Program-made: the position numbers and the translations under genes | Notes under the pieces: model-generated | The model's database searches: none | Told to the model about the DNA's origin: nothing | The model's input: only the letters and a program-made list of their open reading frames with translations | In this document: in pieces, positions 26,891-36,553 of the stretch | Position numbering within the stretch: the stretch's first letter is position 1 | How the letters are laid out: every line of letters starts with the position of its first letter | DNA from: Dyadobacter sp. 3J3 | Lineage (GTDB): Bacteria; Bacteroidota; Bacteroidia; Cytophagales; Spirosomataceae | Assembly (NCBI RefSeq): GCF_009801115.1 | Contig: NZ_VTOL01000003.1 | Span: 186,001-250,000, forward strand | DNA: 64,000 nucleotides | Direction: 5' to 3'

Positions 26891-29137
26891 ATGACCCATG
26901 TTCCACAGCTAATTGTAGACCTCTCGCTAATCCTGACAATGGCTGGTATTATTACCATCATTTTCAAAAAATTGAAGCAACCCATTGTTCTGGGATATAT
27001 TCTTGCCGGCCTTTTGGTTGGACCTAATTTTACGATTTTCCCTACCATTACTGATATTAAAACGATTGAAATTTGGGCAGAAATCGGAGTGATTTTTCTT
27101 CTTTTTAATCTGGGTTTAGAATTTAGTTTCAAAAAACTGGTTAAAGTCGGCAGCACTGCCGCGATAACCGGACTTTTTGAAGTAACCTTAATGCTCGTTA
27201 CCGGATTTGTAACTGGACAATTGTTAGGATGGAGTAAAATTGACAGTTTATTTCTGGGAGGAATTATTGCCATATCTTCAACGACCATTATTTTTCGTGC
27301 CTTTGAAGAGCTCGGTTTAAAAACACAGCAATTTACCAGCGTTGTGTTTGGAATATTGGTGATTGAAGATTTGACAGCGGTTTTGTTAATGGTTCTTTTA
27401 TCAACCCTTTCGATCAGCCAGCAATTTGCAGGAATGGAAATGCTGCAATCGATAGCAAAACTTTTCTTTTTCCTGATTTTATGGTTTCTAGGAGGAATAT
27501 TTATTTTCCCTACGTTACTCCGGCGTTTCCGGAATTTAATGAATGATGAAAGTGTATTGATCACTTCCATTGCGCTTTGTTTCGGGATGGTTTTCCTGGT
27601 TACAAAAGCTGGATTTTCCGCCGCTTTGGGAGCGTTTATTATGGGTTCAATATTAGCAGAAACAACACATGCCGAGAAAATTGAACATTTGTTAAAACCT
27701 GTTAAAGATCTTTTCGGAGCAGTTTTCTTTATTTCGGTTGGTATGCTTATCAATCCGAAATTATTAGTAGAATATGCCGTTCCCACTGCGATCCTGGTTT
27801 TCGTTGTTATTTTAGGAAAGACAACCTACGTTACTATGGGTGCGGTTATTTCCGGTCAGCCTTTGAAAAAATCAATTCAGGCCGGGATGAGCTTATCTCA
27901 AATTGGTGAATTTTCTTTTATCATCGCCAACCTTGGATTGTCATTGAAAGTTACCAGCGAGTTTCTTTATCCCATAGCGGTTGGAGTTTCTGTGATCACC
28001 ACTTTTACCACGCCTTACATGATGAAGGCATCCGAGCCTTTTTATGTATGGTTTGATAAACATTTACCGGAATCCTGGAGAAATCGTTTAAACCGGTATA
28101 GCACAAGTACGGCTACAATTGCCAAAACCACACATTGGAATTTAATTCTTCAATCCTACGCGCAAACTGTTATTCTGAATTCTGTTGTAATTATTGGTAT
28201 AATAACTATTATGTCACGGCAGATTGCTCCACAGGTTTTTCAACGAGTTCCCAAAACCTATGTAACATTATCTACATTTTTCGGACTAACTTTTTTGTTT
28301 ATTTCTCCTTTCATTTGGGCTTTAATATTTAAAAGATCCAACCGAAAAGCCTACTCTGCACTTTGGCTGAGTAGGAAATTTAGTCGCGGCCCATTATTGC
28401 TTCTGGAATTGTCCAGAGTTTTAATCGGTATTATTTTGATGGGTTTTCTCCTGAACTCGTTTTTTGAAACCCCGACTGCGCTCATGATTGCCAGTGGAAT
28501 TATGGTGCTGGCCGTAGGAATATTTTACCAGCGACTTAAATTATTTTACAGTAAAATCGAAGACCGCTTCCTGCAAAATCTCAATGCACGACAACTGGAA
28601 GGAAGTGGAAAATCCAAAAAAATACTTTTGCCTTGGGATGCGCATTTTGCTTTTTTGGAAGTAAGTCCAGATTCTTCTTTGATAGGAAAAAGCTTGCAGC
28701 AATTGGGAATACGTGAAAGTTTTGGAATTAATGTTGTGCTTATTGAACGCGGTACCAAAACAATCCAACTCCCCCGCCCAACCGAAGTATTATATCCGTA
28801 TGACCGTATTGAAGTAATTGGCACGGATGATCAGCTAGACAATTTTCGCGGCCATGTAGAAATCAGTAGAAACGGCGAAGCTTACCTGGCCCAGGAAGAC
28901 AAAATCACGCTCCAGAGAATTGAAGTAAAAAGTGAATTTAATATCATAGGAAAATCGATTAGAAACAGTCAGATACGTGAATTAACACACGGCATGGTGG
29001 TTGGACTTGAAAGAAACGGTGAGCGGATTCTGAACCCGGATTCGTCCATGATCATTGAAAAAGAAGATGTTTTGTGGGTAGCGGGAGAAAGGGATTTGAT
29101 CAAGGATTATATTCAGAGGAAGGATAGTATTTGGTAG
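26891..29137 (+). CDS. CPA2 family monovalent cation:proton antiporter with TrkA-C domains
   Basis: This gives 748 residues from the ATG at 26891; the frame opens earlier, inside the terminator, so that start is rejected. Residues about 1-380 form a KefB-type exchanger of about 12 helices (QPIVLGYILAGLLVGPNF near the start, AISSTTIIFRAFEELG, then LGAFIMGSILAET). Two further helix groups follow. Residues about 590-745 hold two TrkA-C-like (RCK_C) segments (SLIGKSLQQLGIRESFGINV; NIIGKSIRNSQIRE). No NAD-binding TrkA-N Rossmann motif is seen, unlike KefB/KefC. It likely exchanges K+ or Na+ for H+ at the inner membrane; the ion is not decided by sequence. Confidence 0.88.
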   Translation: MTHVPQLIVDLSLILTMAGIITIIFKKLKQPIVLGYILAGLLVGPNFTIFPTITDIKTIEIWAEIGVIFLLFNLGLEFSFKKLVKVGSTAAITGLFEVTLMLVTGFVTGQLLGWSKIDSLFLGGIIAISSTTIIFRAFEELGLKTQQFTSVVFGILVIEDLTAVLLMVLLSTLSISQQFAGMEMLQSIAKLFFFLILWFLGGIFIFPTLLRRFRNLMNDESVLITSIALCFGMVFLVTKAGFSAALGAFIMGSILAETTHAEKIEHLLKPVKDLFGAVFFISVGMLINPKLLVEYAVPTAILVFVVILGKTTYVTMGAVISGQPLKKSIQAGMSLSQIGEFSFIIANLGLSLKVTSEFLYPIAVGVSVITTFTTPYMMKASEPFYVWFDKHLPESWRNRLNRYSTSTATIAKTTHWNLILQSYAQTVILNSVVIIGIITIMSRQIAPQVFQRVPKTYVTLSTFFGLTFLFISPFIWALIFKRSNRKAYSALWLSRKFSRGPLLLLELSRVLIGIILMGFLLNSFFETPTALMIASGIMVLAVGIFYQRLKLFYSKIEDRFLQNLNARQLEGSGKSKKILLPWDAHFAFLEVSPDSSLIGKSLQQLGIRESFGINVVLIERGTKTIQLPRPTEVLYPYDRIEVIGTDDQLDNFRGHVEISRNGEAYLAQEDKITLQRIEVKSEFNIIGKSIRNSQIRELTHGMVVGLERNGERILNPDSSMIIEKEDVLWVAGERDLIKDYIQRKDSIW

Positions 29138-29242
29138 GGATAGCAAGTAATTGAATTCAGTTACTCGTTATTTTCATAAATTTGGTCAGGCACTAAAATA
29201 GTAGTAACTTCAAATAATCTATTCAAATTGATCCGATTAGCA

Positions 29243-29458
29243 ATGGAAACGGTACTTGTTCAAATAACAAACATCAAAGCTTATAAGCTTCTTGCAGATC
29301 TTGAAGATTTGCATATTATAAAACTTTTGAAAACCGACGGTCAACCAAAACAAAAACTTTCCGAAAAATACGCAGGCAAATTACCTTCGGATATTGCTAA
29401 TGAATTCCAAAAGTATGTTACTCAAAGCAGAGAAGAATGGAAAAATCGCAATATCTGA
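29243..29458 (+). CDS. antitoxin-like protein of a decayed VapBC-type pair
   Basis: This encodes 71 residues from the ATG at 29243; a TTG at 29228 would add five. It starts METVLVQITNIKAYKLLADLEDL, a short amphipathic pattern seen in small Bacteroidota antitoxins that accompany PIN toxins, and ends in a charged helical tail. The toxin frame starts 22 bp before its stop in another frame, the usual overlapping layout. The toxin is a pseudogene. A protein with a similar first 30 residues is encoded at 43483. Confidence 0.65.
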   Translation: METVLVQITNIKAYKLLADLEDLHIIKLLKTDGQPKQKLSEKYAGKLPSDIANEFQKYVTQSREEWKNRNI

Positions 29459-29819
29459 TTGATACTAATGCCGTTATAGATTTTTTGAATAATAAACTTC
29501 CAATATCTGGTTTTAATTTTCTTGGAGGAGTTATTGATTAAATTCCCAATTTGTCAATAATTAGTAAAATCTAAGTTTTAATACTTTAGAAGAGCATTAC
29601 GACGTACTTACTAATTTTATAAATGATTCTTACGTTTATGATTTGAGTAATGAAATTGTAGATAAAACTATTGATTTACGAAAAAAAAGCAGGATAAAGC
29701 TTCCAGATGCAATTGTTGCAGCAACCGCGATAATTTATAATTATACTCTTATTACCAGAAACATTTCAGATTTTAAGAATATAAAAGGGTTGACACTAAT
29801 CAATCTTTACGATTTGTAA
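29437..29819 (+). pseudogene. broken PIN-domain toxin (VapC-like)
   Basis: The frame begins MEKSQYLIDTNAVIDFL, with the first PIN Asp, and stops at 29539-29541. Past that stop the same frame continues IPNLSIISKI, then meets a second stop, and from about 29592 a shifted frame gives LEEHYDVLTNF, then LPDAIVAATA (second PIN acidic site) and LITRNISDF near the end, closing at 29817-29819. So the gene carries two nonsense changes and one small deletion. All PIN parts are recognisable, so the loss looks recent. Confidence 0.85.
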
Positions 29820-29833
29820 TCGTAAGATCAATC

Positions 29834-30736
29834 CTACTTCAACTCCGCCAAAAGTCCCTGCAAACCACCCGTATGAACCGCCACTATACAATCCCCGGTT
29901 TTGAAATATCCTTTTTCAATCAAGTCATATAATCCAAAAAGCATCTTACCGGTGTAAACTTGCTCCAACTGGATTCCATGTTTCTTTTTGAATTTCAAAA
30001 TAAAATCCAGAAGCTGATCCGTATATTTTGCGTAACCTTTGAAATGATAATCAGTAAATAATTCCAATTGCCCTTCTTTATCGTTTTCACCAACCAAATT
30101 TAAAATATCACCTTCTAAAAAAGCTCCGCCTTTTAACGCAGAAAAAGCCAATACATGAGCGCCAGTTGATAGAATACCAGCAGCAGTTCCGCCTGTACCG
30201 ACAGCCACAGCATAATAATCAGGTGATCTGCCAAGTTGCTCTTCCGTCTCTGTCACCAGCTCCTGCACACCTTGTAAAGCCCTTTCGGATGTTCCACCTT
30301 CCGGAATTATGAATGGATTTTCAAATTGTTCTCTGATTTTATCAATATAAAAATCAGAATTTCTAAGCTTATACTCCTCACGCGAAACATAGTGTAACTG
30401 CATGCCCTGCTCCTCACAGAATTTCAACGTTGATGATTTTCTTTCACCCGGATCTTCTCCTCTTACAATACCAATCGTGGCAAAACCTGAATATTTCCCG
30501 GCAGCCGCTGTTGCATATAAGTGATTAGAAAAAGCACCGCCAAAAGTTAGCAAAGTCTTTGCTCCTTCGGATCTTGCCTGTTCAAGATTATATTTCAGTT
30601 TCCGCCATTTATTTCCCGAAACTGTTGGATGAATTAAGTCGTCACGTTTGATATAAAGCCTGACACCAGCCTTTATGATAACGGAATCTGTTATTTCCTG
30701 AAGCGGTGTTGGTAAAGAAGGAACCAGTAAGTCCAC
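29834..30736 (-). CDS. D-cysteine desulfhydrase / ACC deaminase-like PLP enzyme
   Basis: This is a 300-residue fold-type II PLP enzyme. The Schiff-base Lys lies in SGNKWRKLKYN (about residue 43), preceded by YIKRDDLIHP. GGAFSNHLYATAA is the substrate-carboxylate and PLP-ring loop, and VGTGGTAAG binds the PLP phosphate. Family members deaminate 1-aminocyclopropane-1-carboxylate or desulfurate D-cysteine. Sequence alone does not separate the two, and D-cysteine desulfhydrase is the commoner activity for bacteria of this type. The start is a GTG at 30734-30736; no better ATG is close. It is divergent from rluD and convergent with the broken toxin gene. Confidence 0.85.
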   Translation of the reverse strand: MDLLVPSLPTPLQEITDSVIIKAGVRLYIKRDDLIHPTVSGNKWRKLKYNLEQARSEGAKTLLTFGGAFSNHLYATAAAGKYSGFATIGIVRGEDPGERKSSTLKFCEEQGMQLHYVSREEYKLRNSDFYIDKIREQFENPFIIPEGGTSERALQGVQELVTETEEQLGRSPDYYAVAVGTGGTAAGILSTGAHVLAFSALKGGAFLEGDILNLVGENDKEGQLELFTDYHFKGYAKYTDQLLDFILKFKKKHGIQLEQVYTGKMLFGLYDLIEKGYFKTGDCIVAVHTGGLQGLLAELK

Positions 30737-30848
30737 GAATTTTGGTAATTTTGTTTTTAGATTAAAAATTCCTGATGCAAACTTTTATGATTACTGATTT
30801 GACACCAGCTAATTCCTCAGTTTACATTTTCATATTACACCAGAAAAA

Positions 30849-31880
30849 ATGCTCGCAGACGAAATAGATAACGGTGCCGACGAAGACGATTTATTTGAAC
30901 ATTACCGTATTGTTGCCGATAAAGGGCAAACGGCTATGCGGCTTGACAAGTTTTTAAATGTTCATGTCGCCAATGCTTCCCGGACAAAAATACAAAATGG
31001 CATTGAAGCGGAAGCTATAAAAGTAAATGGTTTGTCTGTCAAATCAAGTTATAAAGTAAAGCCATTCGATGTCATTACGCTGCTTCTTCCAAATGAACCC
31101 CGTGACACTGAAATTATTCCCGAAAATATTCCACTGGATATTATTTATGAAGATGACGTTTTGCTTTTGGTTAATAAACCAACGGGTATGGTCGTTCATC
31201 CTGCTTTTGGAAACTGGACCGGGACTTTGATTAATGCTTTGGTATATCACTTTCAGAATCTTCCAACCGGCAGAAGCGGCGAAGGGCGACCAGGTTTGGT
31301 TCACCGGATTGATAAAGACACTTCCGGATTGTTAGTAATTGCGAAAACAGAATTTGCGATGACTTTTCTGGCAAAGCAATTTTCTGATCATACCATTGAA
31401 AGAACTTATAATGCCTTGGTGTGGGGTGAACCCAAAGATTATAAAGGAACAATAACGGGTCATATCGGGCGCAGCGTAAAGGACAGGCGCGTGATGGATA
31501 TCTATGAAGACGGTTCTCAGGGCAAACATGCAGTAACACATTATGAGACTTTAAAACCAATGCGTTATGTTTCCCTGATCAAATGTAATCTGGAAACAGG
31601 AAGAACGCACCAGATTCGTGCGCATATGCAGCACATTGGCCACCCTATTTTCAACGATTCTGTTTATGGAGGTGATAAAGTTTTGCGTGGTGGAACAACG
31701 GGTAGTTTTAAGGTTTTTGTAGAAAATAATTTTAAATTAATGCCCGGACAAGCTCTTCACGCAAAATCTCTGGGTTTCATACATCCTACAACAAAAGAAT
31801 GGATGCAATTTGATACAGAGCTTCCTGAAAATTTCCAGGCCATCGTTGATAAATGGGAGAATTTTGTCAAATATCAATAG
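30849..31880 (+). CDS. rluD: 23S rRNA pseudouridine synthase, RluD type
   Basis: This is a 343-residue RluA-family enzyme. An S4 RNA-binding domain lies at about 33-95 (MRLDKFLNVHVANASRTKIQ), followed by the catalytic domain with NKPTGMVVHP and HRIDKDTSGLLVIAK, whose Asp is the nucleophile, and later TGRTHQIRAHM. RluD modifies helix 69 of 23S rRNA (1911/1915/1917 in E. coli numbering); assignment within the RluA family follows the S4 domain and overall fit. It starts with a short acidic N-terminal tail. The GNAT gene follows after 52 bp on the same strand. Confidence 0.9.
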   Translation: MLADEIDNGADEDDLFEHYRIVADKGQTAMRLDKFLNVHVANASRTKIQNGIEAEAIKVNGLSVKSSYKVKPFDVITLLLPNEPRDTEIIPENIPLDIIYEDDVLLLVNKPTGMVVHPAFGNWTGTLINALVYHFQNLPTGRSGEGRPGLVHRIDKDTSGLLVIAKTEFAMTFLAKQFSDHTIERTYNALVWGEPKDYKGTITGHIGRSVKDRRVMDIYEDGSQGKHAVTHYETLKPMRYVSLIKCNLETGRTHQIRAHMQHIGHPIFNDSVYGGDKVLRGGTTGSFKVFVENNFKLMPGQALHAKSLGFIHPTTKEWMQFDTELPENFQAIVDKWENFVKYQ

Positions 31881-31932
31881 TATAATTTAATCAAAAAGCA
31901 CTTATTCAATCGTTCAAATAATAACCTGACTC

Positions 31933-32376
31933 ATGAATATTTCCACCCGCCAAGGTACAGTTGAAGATATACCCGCCGTTTTCGAACTCGTAAAAGAGCT
32001 TGCTATTTACGAAAAGGCGCTGGATCAGGTTAGCAATAATATTGATAAAATGTCCCGCGATTACAAGGAAAATCTTTTCGATTTTTTTGTTGCAGAGGAT
32101 GATTCGAAGATTATTGGCCTATGTCTGTACTATTACCGCTACTCAACCTGGAAAGGCAAAAGATTGTACATGGAAGATATCATCGTGACGGAAGATATGC
32201 GTGGAAACGGGATTGGAAAGATACTTTTTGACGCAACCGTTGTCGCTGCAAAAAAAACAGGATGTACTGGAATGATGTGGCAGGTGCTCGATTGGAATAC
32301 TTCCGCAGTAGGTTTTTACCGCAAATACGGCACTAACTTCGACGATGAATGGATCAATTGCAATCTGGATTTTTAA
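31933..32376 (+). CDS. GNAT family N-acetyltransferase (spermidine/diamine acetyltransferase-like)
   Basis: This is a 147-residue acetyltransferase. The acetyl-CoA loop is VTEDMRGNGIGKILF, preceded by GKRLYMEDIIV. The YYYRYSTWKGK segment and the MMWQVLDWNTSAVGFYRKYG end are typical of the SSAT/thialysine acetyltransferase branch, which acetylates polyamines or small diamines. The true substrate is not fixed by sequence. A bidirectional hairpin terminator after the stop is shared with trmD. Confidence 0.85.
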   Translation: MNISTRQGTVEDIPAVFELVKELAIYEKALDQVSNNIDKMSRDYKENLFDFFVAEDDSKIIGLCLYYYRYSTWKGKRLYMEDIIVTEDMRGNGIGKILFDATVVAAKKTGCTGMMWQVLDWNTSAVGFYRKYGTNFDDEWINCNLDF

Positions 32377-32405
32377 CCATATTTTTCAGATACGCGTAAA
32401 AAGCC

Positions 32406-32443
32406 GAAGACCGGATTACTTTATTTAAGTAAATCCGGTCTTC
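32406..32443. terminator. bidirectional terminator between GNAT gene and trmD
   Basis: GAAGACCGGATT pairs with AATCCGGTCTTC (12 bp), extended by ACTT with AAGT over a one-base bulge and a 5-base loop. T-rich runs follow on both strands (TTTCTTTT rightward; CTTTTTACG leftward). The hairpin overlaps the last codons of trmD. Confidence 0.88.
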
Positions 32444-33098
32444 TTTCTTTTGTACGTTTTATAGACTGCTCATACCGCCATTCTTCAATTTTGGCTTCAT
32501 GACCAGATACTAATATTTCCGGAATTCCATGTCCTTCAAAATCAGATGGACGTGAATACACAGGAGGTGCCAGTAAATTATCCTGAAAAGAATCTGTCAG
32601 CGCCGACGTTTCATCATTTAAAACACCTGGTAGCAATCGAATGATCGAATCTGCAAGAACCGCTGCGGCAAGTTCTCCACCTGATAATACATAATCGCCA
32701 ATACTGATTTCTTTTGTGATAAAAATATCACGGACACGCTGATCAACACCCTTGTAATGACCGCATAACATGATCAGATTTCCTTTCAAAGAAAGTGTGT
32801 TGACCATCTTCTGTTCCATCAATTCACCATCCGGAGTTAGATAAATCACTTCATCATATGCTCTTTCAGCCTGCAAAGAACGGATACAATTGGCGATAGG
32901 CTCAATTTGCAAAACCATACCAGCTCCACCTCCAAAAGCGTAATCGTCAATGGAACGGTGCTTGTTGCCGGAATAATCCCGTAAATCGTGCACTACAACT
33001 TCTACATACTTTCCTTCCTGCGCACGCTTTAAGATTGAGTGGGCAAAAAAGCTATCCAGAAGGTTGGGGACACATGAAATGATATCAATCCGCATCAT
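32421..33098 (-). CDS. trmD: tRNA (guanine37-N1)-methyltransferase
   Basis: This is a 225-residue SPOUT methyltransferase that makes m1G37 in tRNA, preventing frameshifts. The knot segments are present: [12 protein letters not shown] and [13 protein letters not shown]. Earlier [12 protein letters not shown] and the late [17 protein letters not shown] complete the pattern. Its 5' end overlaps rimM by 14 bp, so translation is coupled. It is the last gene of rpsP-rimM-trmD. Confidence 0.95.
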   Translation of the reverse strand: MMRIDIISCVPNLLDSFFAHSILKRAQEGKYVEVVVHDLRDYSGNKHRSIDDYAFGGGAGMVLQIEPIANCIRSLQAERAYDEVIYLTPDGELMEQKMVNTLSLKGNLIMLCGHYKGVDQRVRDIFITKEISIGDYVLSGGELAAAVLADSIIRLLPGVLNDETSALTDSFQDNLLAPPVYSRPSDFEGHGIPEILVSGHEAKIEEWRYEQSIKRTKERRPDLLK

Positions 33099-33651
33099 CA
33101 GGAGTATTGTCGCCGTCAGAACCGTTTTCCAGATAAACTTCCAGTAAACCCTCAGGCAAATTCACCAATAATTTCTTATTTTCCTTGTCAGCCTTCAATA
33201 CAATATCTTCGGCTGTTGGAATAAGGACTTCTACGCCCTGATAATCCATGGCAATCAAATCCTGACCATTCAAAGAATAAACTTCCCGCACTATGCCCAA
33301 TTCTCCTTTTACTTCATCAATCACGGTATAACCCTTGATCTCATGATAGTAAAATTCTTCCTCTTCCAGTTCAGCAAGAGAATCCAATGGAAGGTATAGT
33401 GATGTACCCACCAAAGCCTGTGCTTTTTCAATTGTGTTAACGTCTTCGAACGTTACAATGGCCTTAGCCTGTTTCTGCAAATTAAAACGCTCAATAAAAT
33501 ACGGAACAAGATCCCCTTTTATGTCGAAATAAACAGAATCAAGATCTTCATATTCTTCCGGATAATCTACATCCAGAAAAATAACGACATCGCCGGACGT
33601 ACCATGCGTACGAACGATATAACCCAGCAAAAAACTGCTATCGTGTGTCAA
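33085..33651 (-). CDS. rimM: ribosome maturation factor RimM
   Basis: This is a 188-residue RimM, needed for 30S subunit maturation near the S19 site. An N-terminal RimM beta barrel ([19 protein letters not shown]) is followed by the PRC-barrel domain ([20 protein letters not shown], then [17 protein letters not shown]). It overlaps trmD by 14 bp and follows rpsP by 90 bp. The C-terminus adds an acidic tail ([12 protein letters not shown]). Confidence 0.92.
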   Translation of the reverse strand: MTHDSSFLLGYIVRTHGTSGDVVIFLDVDYPEEYEDLDSVYFDIKGDLVPYFIERFNLQKQAKAIVTFEDVNTIEKAQALVGTSLYLPLDSLAELEEEEFYYHEIKGYTVIDEVKGELGIVREVYSLNGQDLIAMDYQGVEVLIPTAEDIVLKADKENKKLLVNLPEGLLEVYLENGSDGDNTPDDAD

Positions 33652-33741
33652 AGTTGTATTGATTTATTATGATAGTCCTTAAACAAATATGAGTCTGCAC
33701 GGTAAACCGACAGACCCATAAAGAAAGTATGTTCTACTAAA

Positions 33742-34317
33742 TTATTCAGCAGCTGGTGCTTCATTAGTATCTTCCGCCACAGGCGCATCTGCCGCAGCTT
33801 CGTCAGTAGCAACTTCGTCAGAAACTTCTTCCGGAGCAACTTCTTCTTCAACTACTACAGGAGCATTCTTTTTAGCGATTGCTTCTGCACGTGACTCATT
33901 TACTTTACGTTCTGCATCCAATTTAGTTTGTTTTGCAGTATCTAATTTTTGAGTTAATGTATCTGCAGCAGAAACATTACGATCAGTTTTAGACGATTTC
34001 CATTCTTCAAAACGTGCATCAGCAACGTCCTGACCAATTGCTCCTTTAATTACACCAACTTGTAAATGCTTGCGAAGCATTACGCCTTCATGGTGCAGGA
34101 TTGAACGAGCTGTGTCCGTTGGCTGAGCACCTTTAAGCAACCAGTCAACAGCCTTAGCTGTATCTAAAACAACGGATGAAGGATTAGTACCCGGATTGTA
34201 GCTACCAATCTTTTCGATGAAGCGACCATCACGTGGTGCTCTGGCATCTGCGATTACGATATCATAAATCGCTTTTTGTTTGCGTCCACGACGCGCTAAT
34301 CTAATTTTAACTGCCAT
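33742..34317 (-). CDS. rpsP: 30S ribosomal protein S16 with extended acidic tail
   Basis: This is a 191-residue bS16. Residues 1-80 are the ribosomal protein ([39 protein letters not shown], then [12 protein letters not shown]). Typical bS16 is about 80-90 residues; the extra 100 include a Lys/Arg-rich helix and a low-complexity Glu/Ala/Val tail ([20 protein letters not shown]). Such extensions are common in Bacteroidota bS16. It is the first gene of the rpsP-rimM-trmD operon. Confidence 0.95.
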   Translation of the reverse strand: MAVKIRLARRGRKQKAIYDIVIADARAPRDGRFIEKIGSYNPGTNPSSVVLDTAKAVDWLLKGAQPTDTARSILHHEGVMLRKHLQVGVIKGAIGQDVADARFEEWKSSKTDRNVSAADTLTQKLDTAKQTKLDAERKVNESRAEAIAKKNAPVVVEEEVAPEEVSDEVATDEAAADAPVAEDTNEAPAAE

Positions 34318-34365
34318 TATTGAATTTGTTATGAAAGGGAACTCGTCCCTGAATTAAACAGGGTG

Positions 34366-34392
34366 CAAATTTACGCAAAAATATTGGTTCAA
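34366..34392 (-). promoter_or_regulatory. candidate promoter of the rpsP operon
   Basis: Read leftward, TTG (34390-34392) and TAAATTTG (34366-34373) match the -33 and -7 boxes at a 16-bp spacing. It is about 50 bp from the rpsP start and just past the ompA terminator. The leader contains two competing short stems (CCCTG/CAGGG and GGGA/TCCC). Confidence 0.5.
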
Positions 34393-34409
34393 TAATCATG
34401 ATAATATAA

Positions 34410-34443
34410 AAAAAAGGGAAGTGAATGATCACCTCCCTTTTTT
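34410..34443 (-). terminator. intrinsic terminator after the OmpA gene
   Basis: AAAAAGGGA-GTGA pairs with TCAC-TCCCTTTTT around a 4-base loop with one mismatch; A and T runs flank it, so it could work in both directions. It starts 18 bp after the OmpA-family stop. Confidence 0.82.
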
Positions 34444-34460
34444 CTTATGTCAAAAACCTG

Positions 34461-35999
34461 TTATTTCTGGAAACCAGCAGGATATGTTGAACGCAATGTG
34501 TTGTTTGGCAAGATCTTGATTTCAACACGACGGTTAGACTGAAGTCCTTCAACGGTTGTGTTTTCAGCAATCGGGCGATATTCACCAAAATACTCGATCA
34601 AAATTCTGCTTGTATCTTTAAGACCCTGACGAACCAGGAAGCGTTTCGCAGCATCCACACGACGACGAGCAAGGCCCATGTTATAATTGTCAGACGCACG
34701 AGCATCAGTATGTCCTACAAGAACGATACGGCAGTTTGTACGCAGGTTCAACAATTCAATTACCTTGGCCAGTGTTTCTTTCGAAGCGTCACGAATAATT
34801 GCTTTGTCAGTATCAAATTCTATGTTACTGAATAGCGCTTCGCATTCGTCTTTTGGCAAGTTGTTTTTGATAGCGTCTCTGATAATTTTATCAAGATCCA
34901 TTGCAACACCACCACCTGAAACTACGCTTCCCGCAGGAGTATTTGGTTCTTTGTCAAATAAGTCAGCAACACCATCACCATCTGTATCAGTGTAAAGACG
35001 AGGATCAACTGGTTTCGGCATGTTAGCTTTTGCAATTGAATCAGCATCGTTCATTGTCGGATTGTAAGGAACAGGAATCAAAGCCTGTGGATTAGCCCAA
35101 CGCAAATGGTAACGTCCGCTACCTGCATCGTATTTACCTTTTTTAGCCATTACAGCATTTTTACCCAGTTTGTAAGTCAATGCAACTTGCAAAACTCCCC
35201 ATCTGTCATTTTTTGAATCACCTTTCTGGAATGTCCACAAGCCAGTTTGTGTTTCGTAATCTGTTCTGTTACCAACAGTCAAATCAAGTTTTTCAGTGTT
35301 AACATACGTGTAAGTATAGTCAAGACCAAGATCGAAGCGTGGAGAGAGTTCATAATGAACAGCTAAACCAGCCGGCATAACCCATTCACGGGTATAAGTA
35401 GAACCGTTACGATCCCATGTTCCGGCAGTTTTAGAACTTCCGTCTGTGTTAGAAGAAAGTGTTGTTATTTTTCCGAAATTAGGACTGCCTGGAGTAACAT
35501 TTGTTGCTGTAACATCAGTATGATAATACATGATACCAGCTCCTAAATGAGCATCCACTTTCCATCTGCGTAATTTCTTGTATCCGAAAAGCAAACGATT
35601 AAGATTGACAGTTCCATCCAAAGATACCTGAACGAATGACGGGCTTTTGAAATAAGCATCATACGTATTTGTGAGTTCAGGATTGTAAGGGTTAGGAACG
35701 GTTACATTTTTCTTAGATCCTTGAAGCCATCCGTTATAACCAGTCAGCTGAACACCAAAGATTGGAGATAATTGTTTGTTAATGGAGAGTCCCCACGCAC
35801 CGGTCAGATTTTCATGATCGCCTCTTTTGAAATCGTATTCTTTCAAATCACCAAAGAATTTTGTGATGCCACCATATCCTGTAACAGACCAAGTATTCAT
35901 CTTGTTTGGTCCATCATACGTTCGGTTTTTTTGAGCCAACGCATCCAGGCTCATTAGTGACAAACAAACTAAAGCAATGTAAAGATTCTTTTTCTTCAT
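34461..35999 (-). CDS. OmpA family outer-membrane protein
   Basis: This gives 512 residues from the ATG at 35997-35999. A signal peptide (residues 1-22, LYIALVCLSLMSLDALAQ) is followed by an outer-membrane beta-barrel domain rich in aromatic strands (about 30-290). A Ca-binding-type linker follows (DTDGDGVADLFDKEP), then a C-terminal OmpA peptidoglycan-binding domain (about 385-500) with IEFDTDKAIIRDASKETL, VLVGHTDARASDNYN and the final RVEIKI. The protein anchors the outer membrane to peptidoglycan. A terminator follows, and RNase P RNA lies immediately upstream on the same strand. Confidence 0.93.
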   Translation of the reverse strand: MKKKNLYIALVCLSLMSLDALAQKNRTYDGPNKMNTWSVTGYGGITKFFGDLKEYDFKRGDHENLTGAWGLSINKQLSPIFGVQLTGYNGWLQGSKKNVTVPNPYNPELTNTYDAYFKSPSFVQVSLDGTVNLNRLLFGYKKLRRWKVDAHLGAGIMYYHTDVTATNVTPGSPNFGKITTLSSNTDGSSKTAGTWDRNGSTYTREWVMPAGLAVHYELSPRFDLGLDYTYTYVNTEKLDLTVGNRTDYETQTGLWTFQKGDSKNDRWGVLQVALTYKLGKNAVMAKKGKYDAGSGRYHLRWANPQALIPVPYNPTMNDADSIAKANMPKPVDPRLYTDTDGDGVADLFDKEPNTPAGSVVSGGGVAMDLDKIIRDAIKNNLPKDECEALFSNIEFDTDKAIIRDASKETLAKVIELLNLRTNCRIVLVGHTDARASDNYNMGLARRRVDAAKRFLVRQGLKDTSRILIEYFGEYRPIAENTTVEGLQSNRRVEIKILPNNTLRSTYPAGFQK

Positions 36000-36062
36000 G
36001 GGAAACACTAGTTATGTGATTCAATTATTCATTAATTATTTACTCAAAAACAGAAAAAGGAA

Positions 36063-36458
36063 AAAGCCTGTAAGCCGGATTCTGTATCCTGGTTTGCACC
36101 AGAATTCCTACCATTTATCCAGGATTTTGATCACTCAAAACCTCTAACGATCTACCCGTGCTAATGTTCCGAAAAACGGAGGCGAGCAGCCCCACAAATT
36201 AACACCTATTTGATCTTTCAGCCCGTAAGGTTTACCGTGCCTTCAAAGTCACCTTTGAAGCGGTGGTCTCTTACTCCACCTTTTCACCCTTACCTGACAT
36301 AAAAAAATGTGCCAGGCGGTATATTCTCTGTTGCACTAGCTGTCAGCTGATCGTCGCCAATCGACTGCCTTCCCGTTAGGAAGTACGGCACTCTGTGCTG
36401 TCCGGACTTTCCTCTCCGGCTTTCACCGCAGCGGTAGGACGGCTTATTCCTTTCACTT
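36063..36458 (-). ncRNA. rnpB: RNase P RNA (bacterial type A)
   Basis: On the minus strand the 5' part carries the universal GAGGAAAGTCCGGAC block (36400-36414), followed by a long CTTCCTAACGGGAAGG stem (P12-like region at about 36365-36385). The 3' end reads ACAGAATCCGGCTTACAGG (about 36065-36083), pairing with the 5' CCG/GGCTTATT region. The GAGTAAGAGACCACCGC segment is also typical. The length of about 396 nt fits type A. Ends are estimated to within about 5 nt. RNase P RNA trims tRNA 5' leaders. Confidence 0.95.
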
Positions 36459-36463
36459 GACCA

Positions 36464-36471
36464 CAAAGCTA
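36464..36471 (-). promoter_or_regulatory. -7 box of rnpB
   Basis: Read leftward, TAGCTTTG fits the Bacteroidota -7 consensus and ends about 5-7 nt before the expected 5' end of the RNase P RNA. The nearest upstream TTG is 26 bp away, longer than normal. Confidence 0.5.
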
Positions 36472-36553
36472 AGAAATACTTTCCTTTGATCAGCAGTCAA
36501 TATACCATAAAAAGTAAAAAATATGGCATTTGTTTACTTAGCAAATGTATTTG

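Noticed and set aside
26803..27786. Long open frame on the minus strand opposite the antiporter gene
   Set aside because: It lies wholly antisense to a gene with clear family motifs, its product is rich in Lys, Ile and Asn with no motif, and it runs through the sufB terminator.
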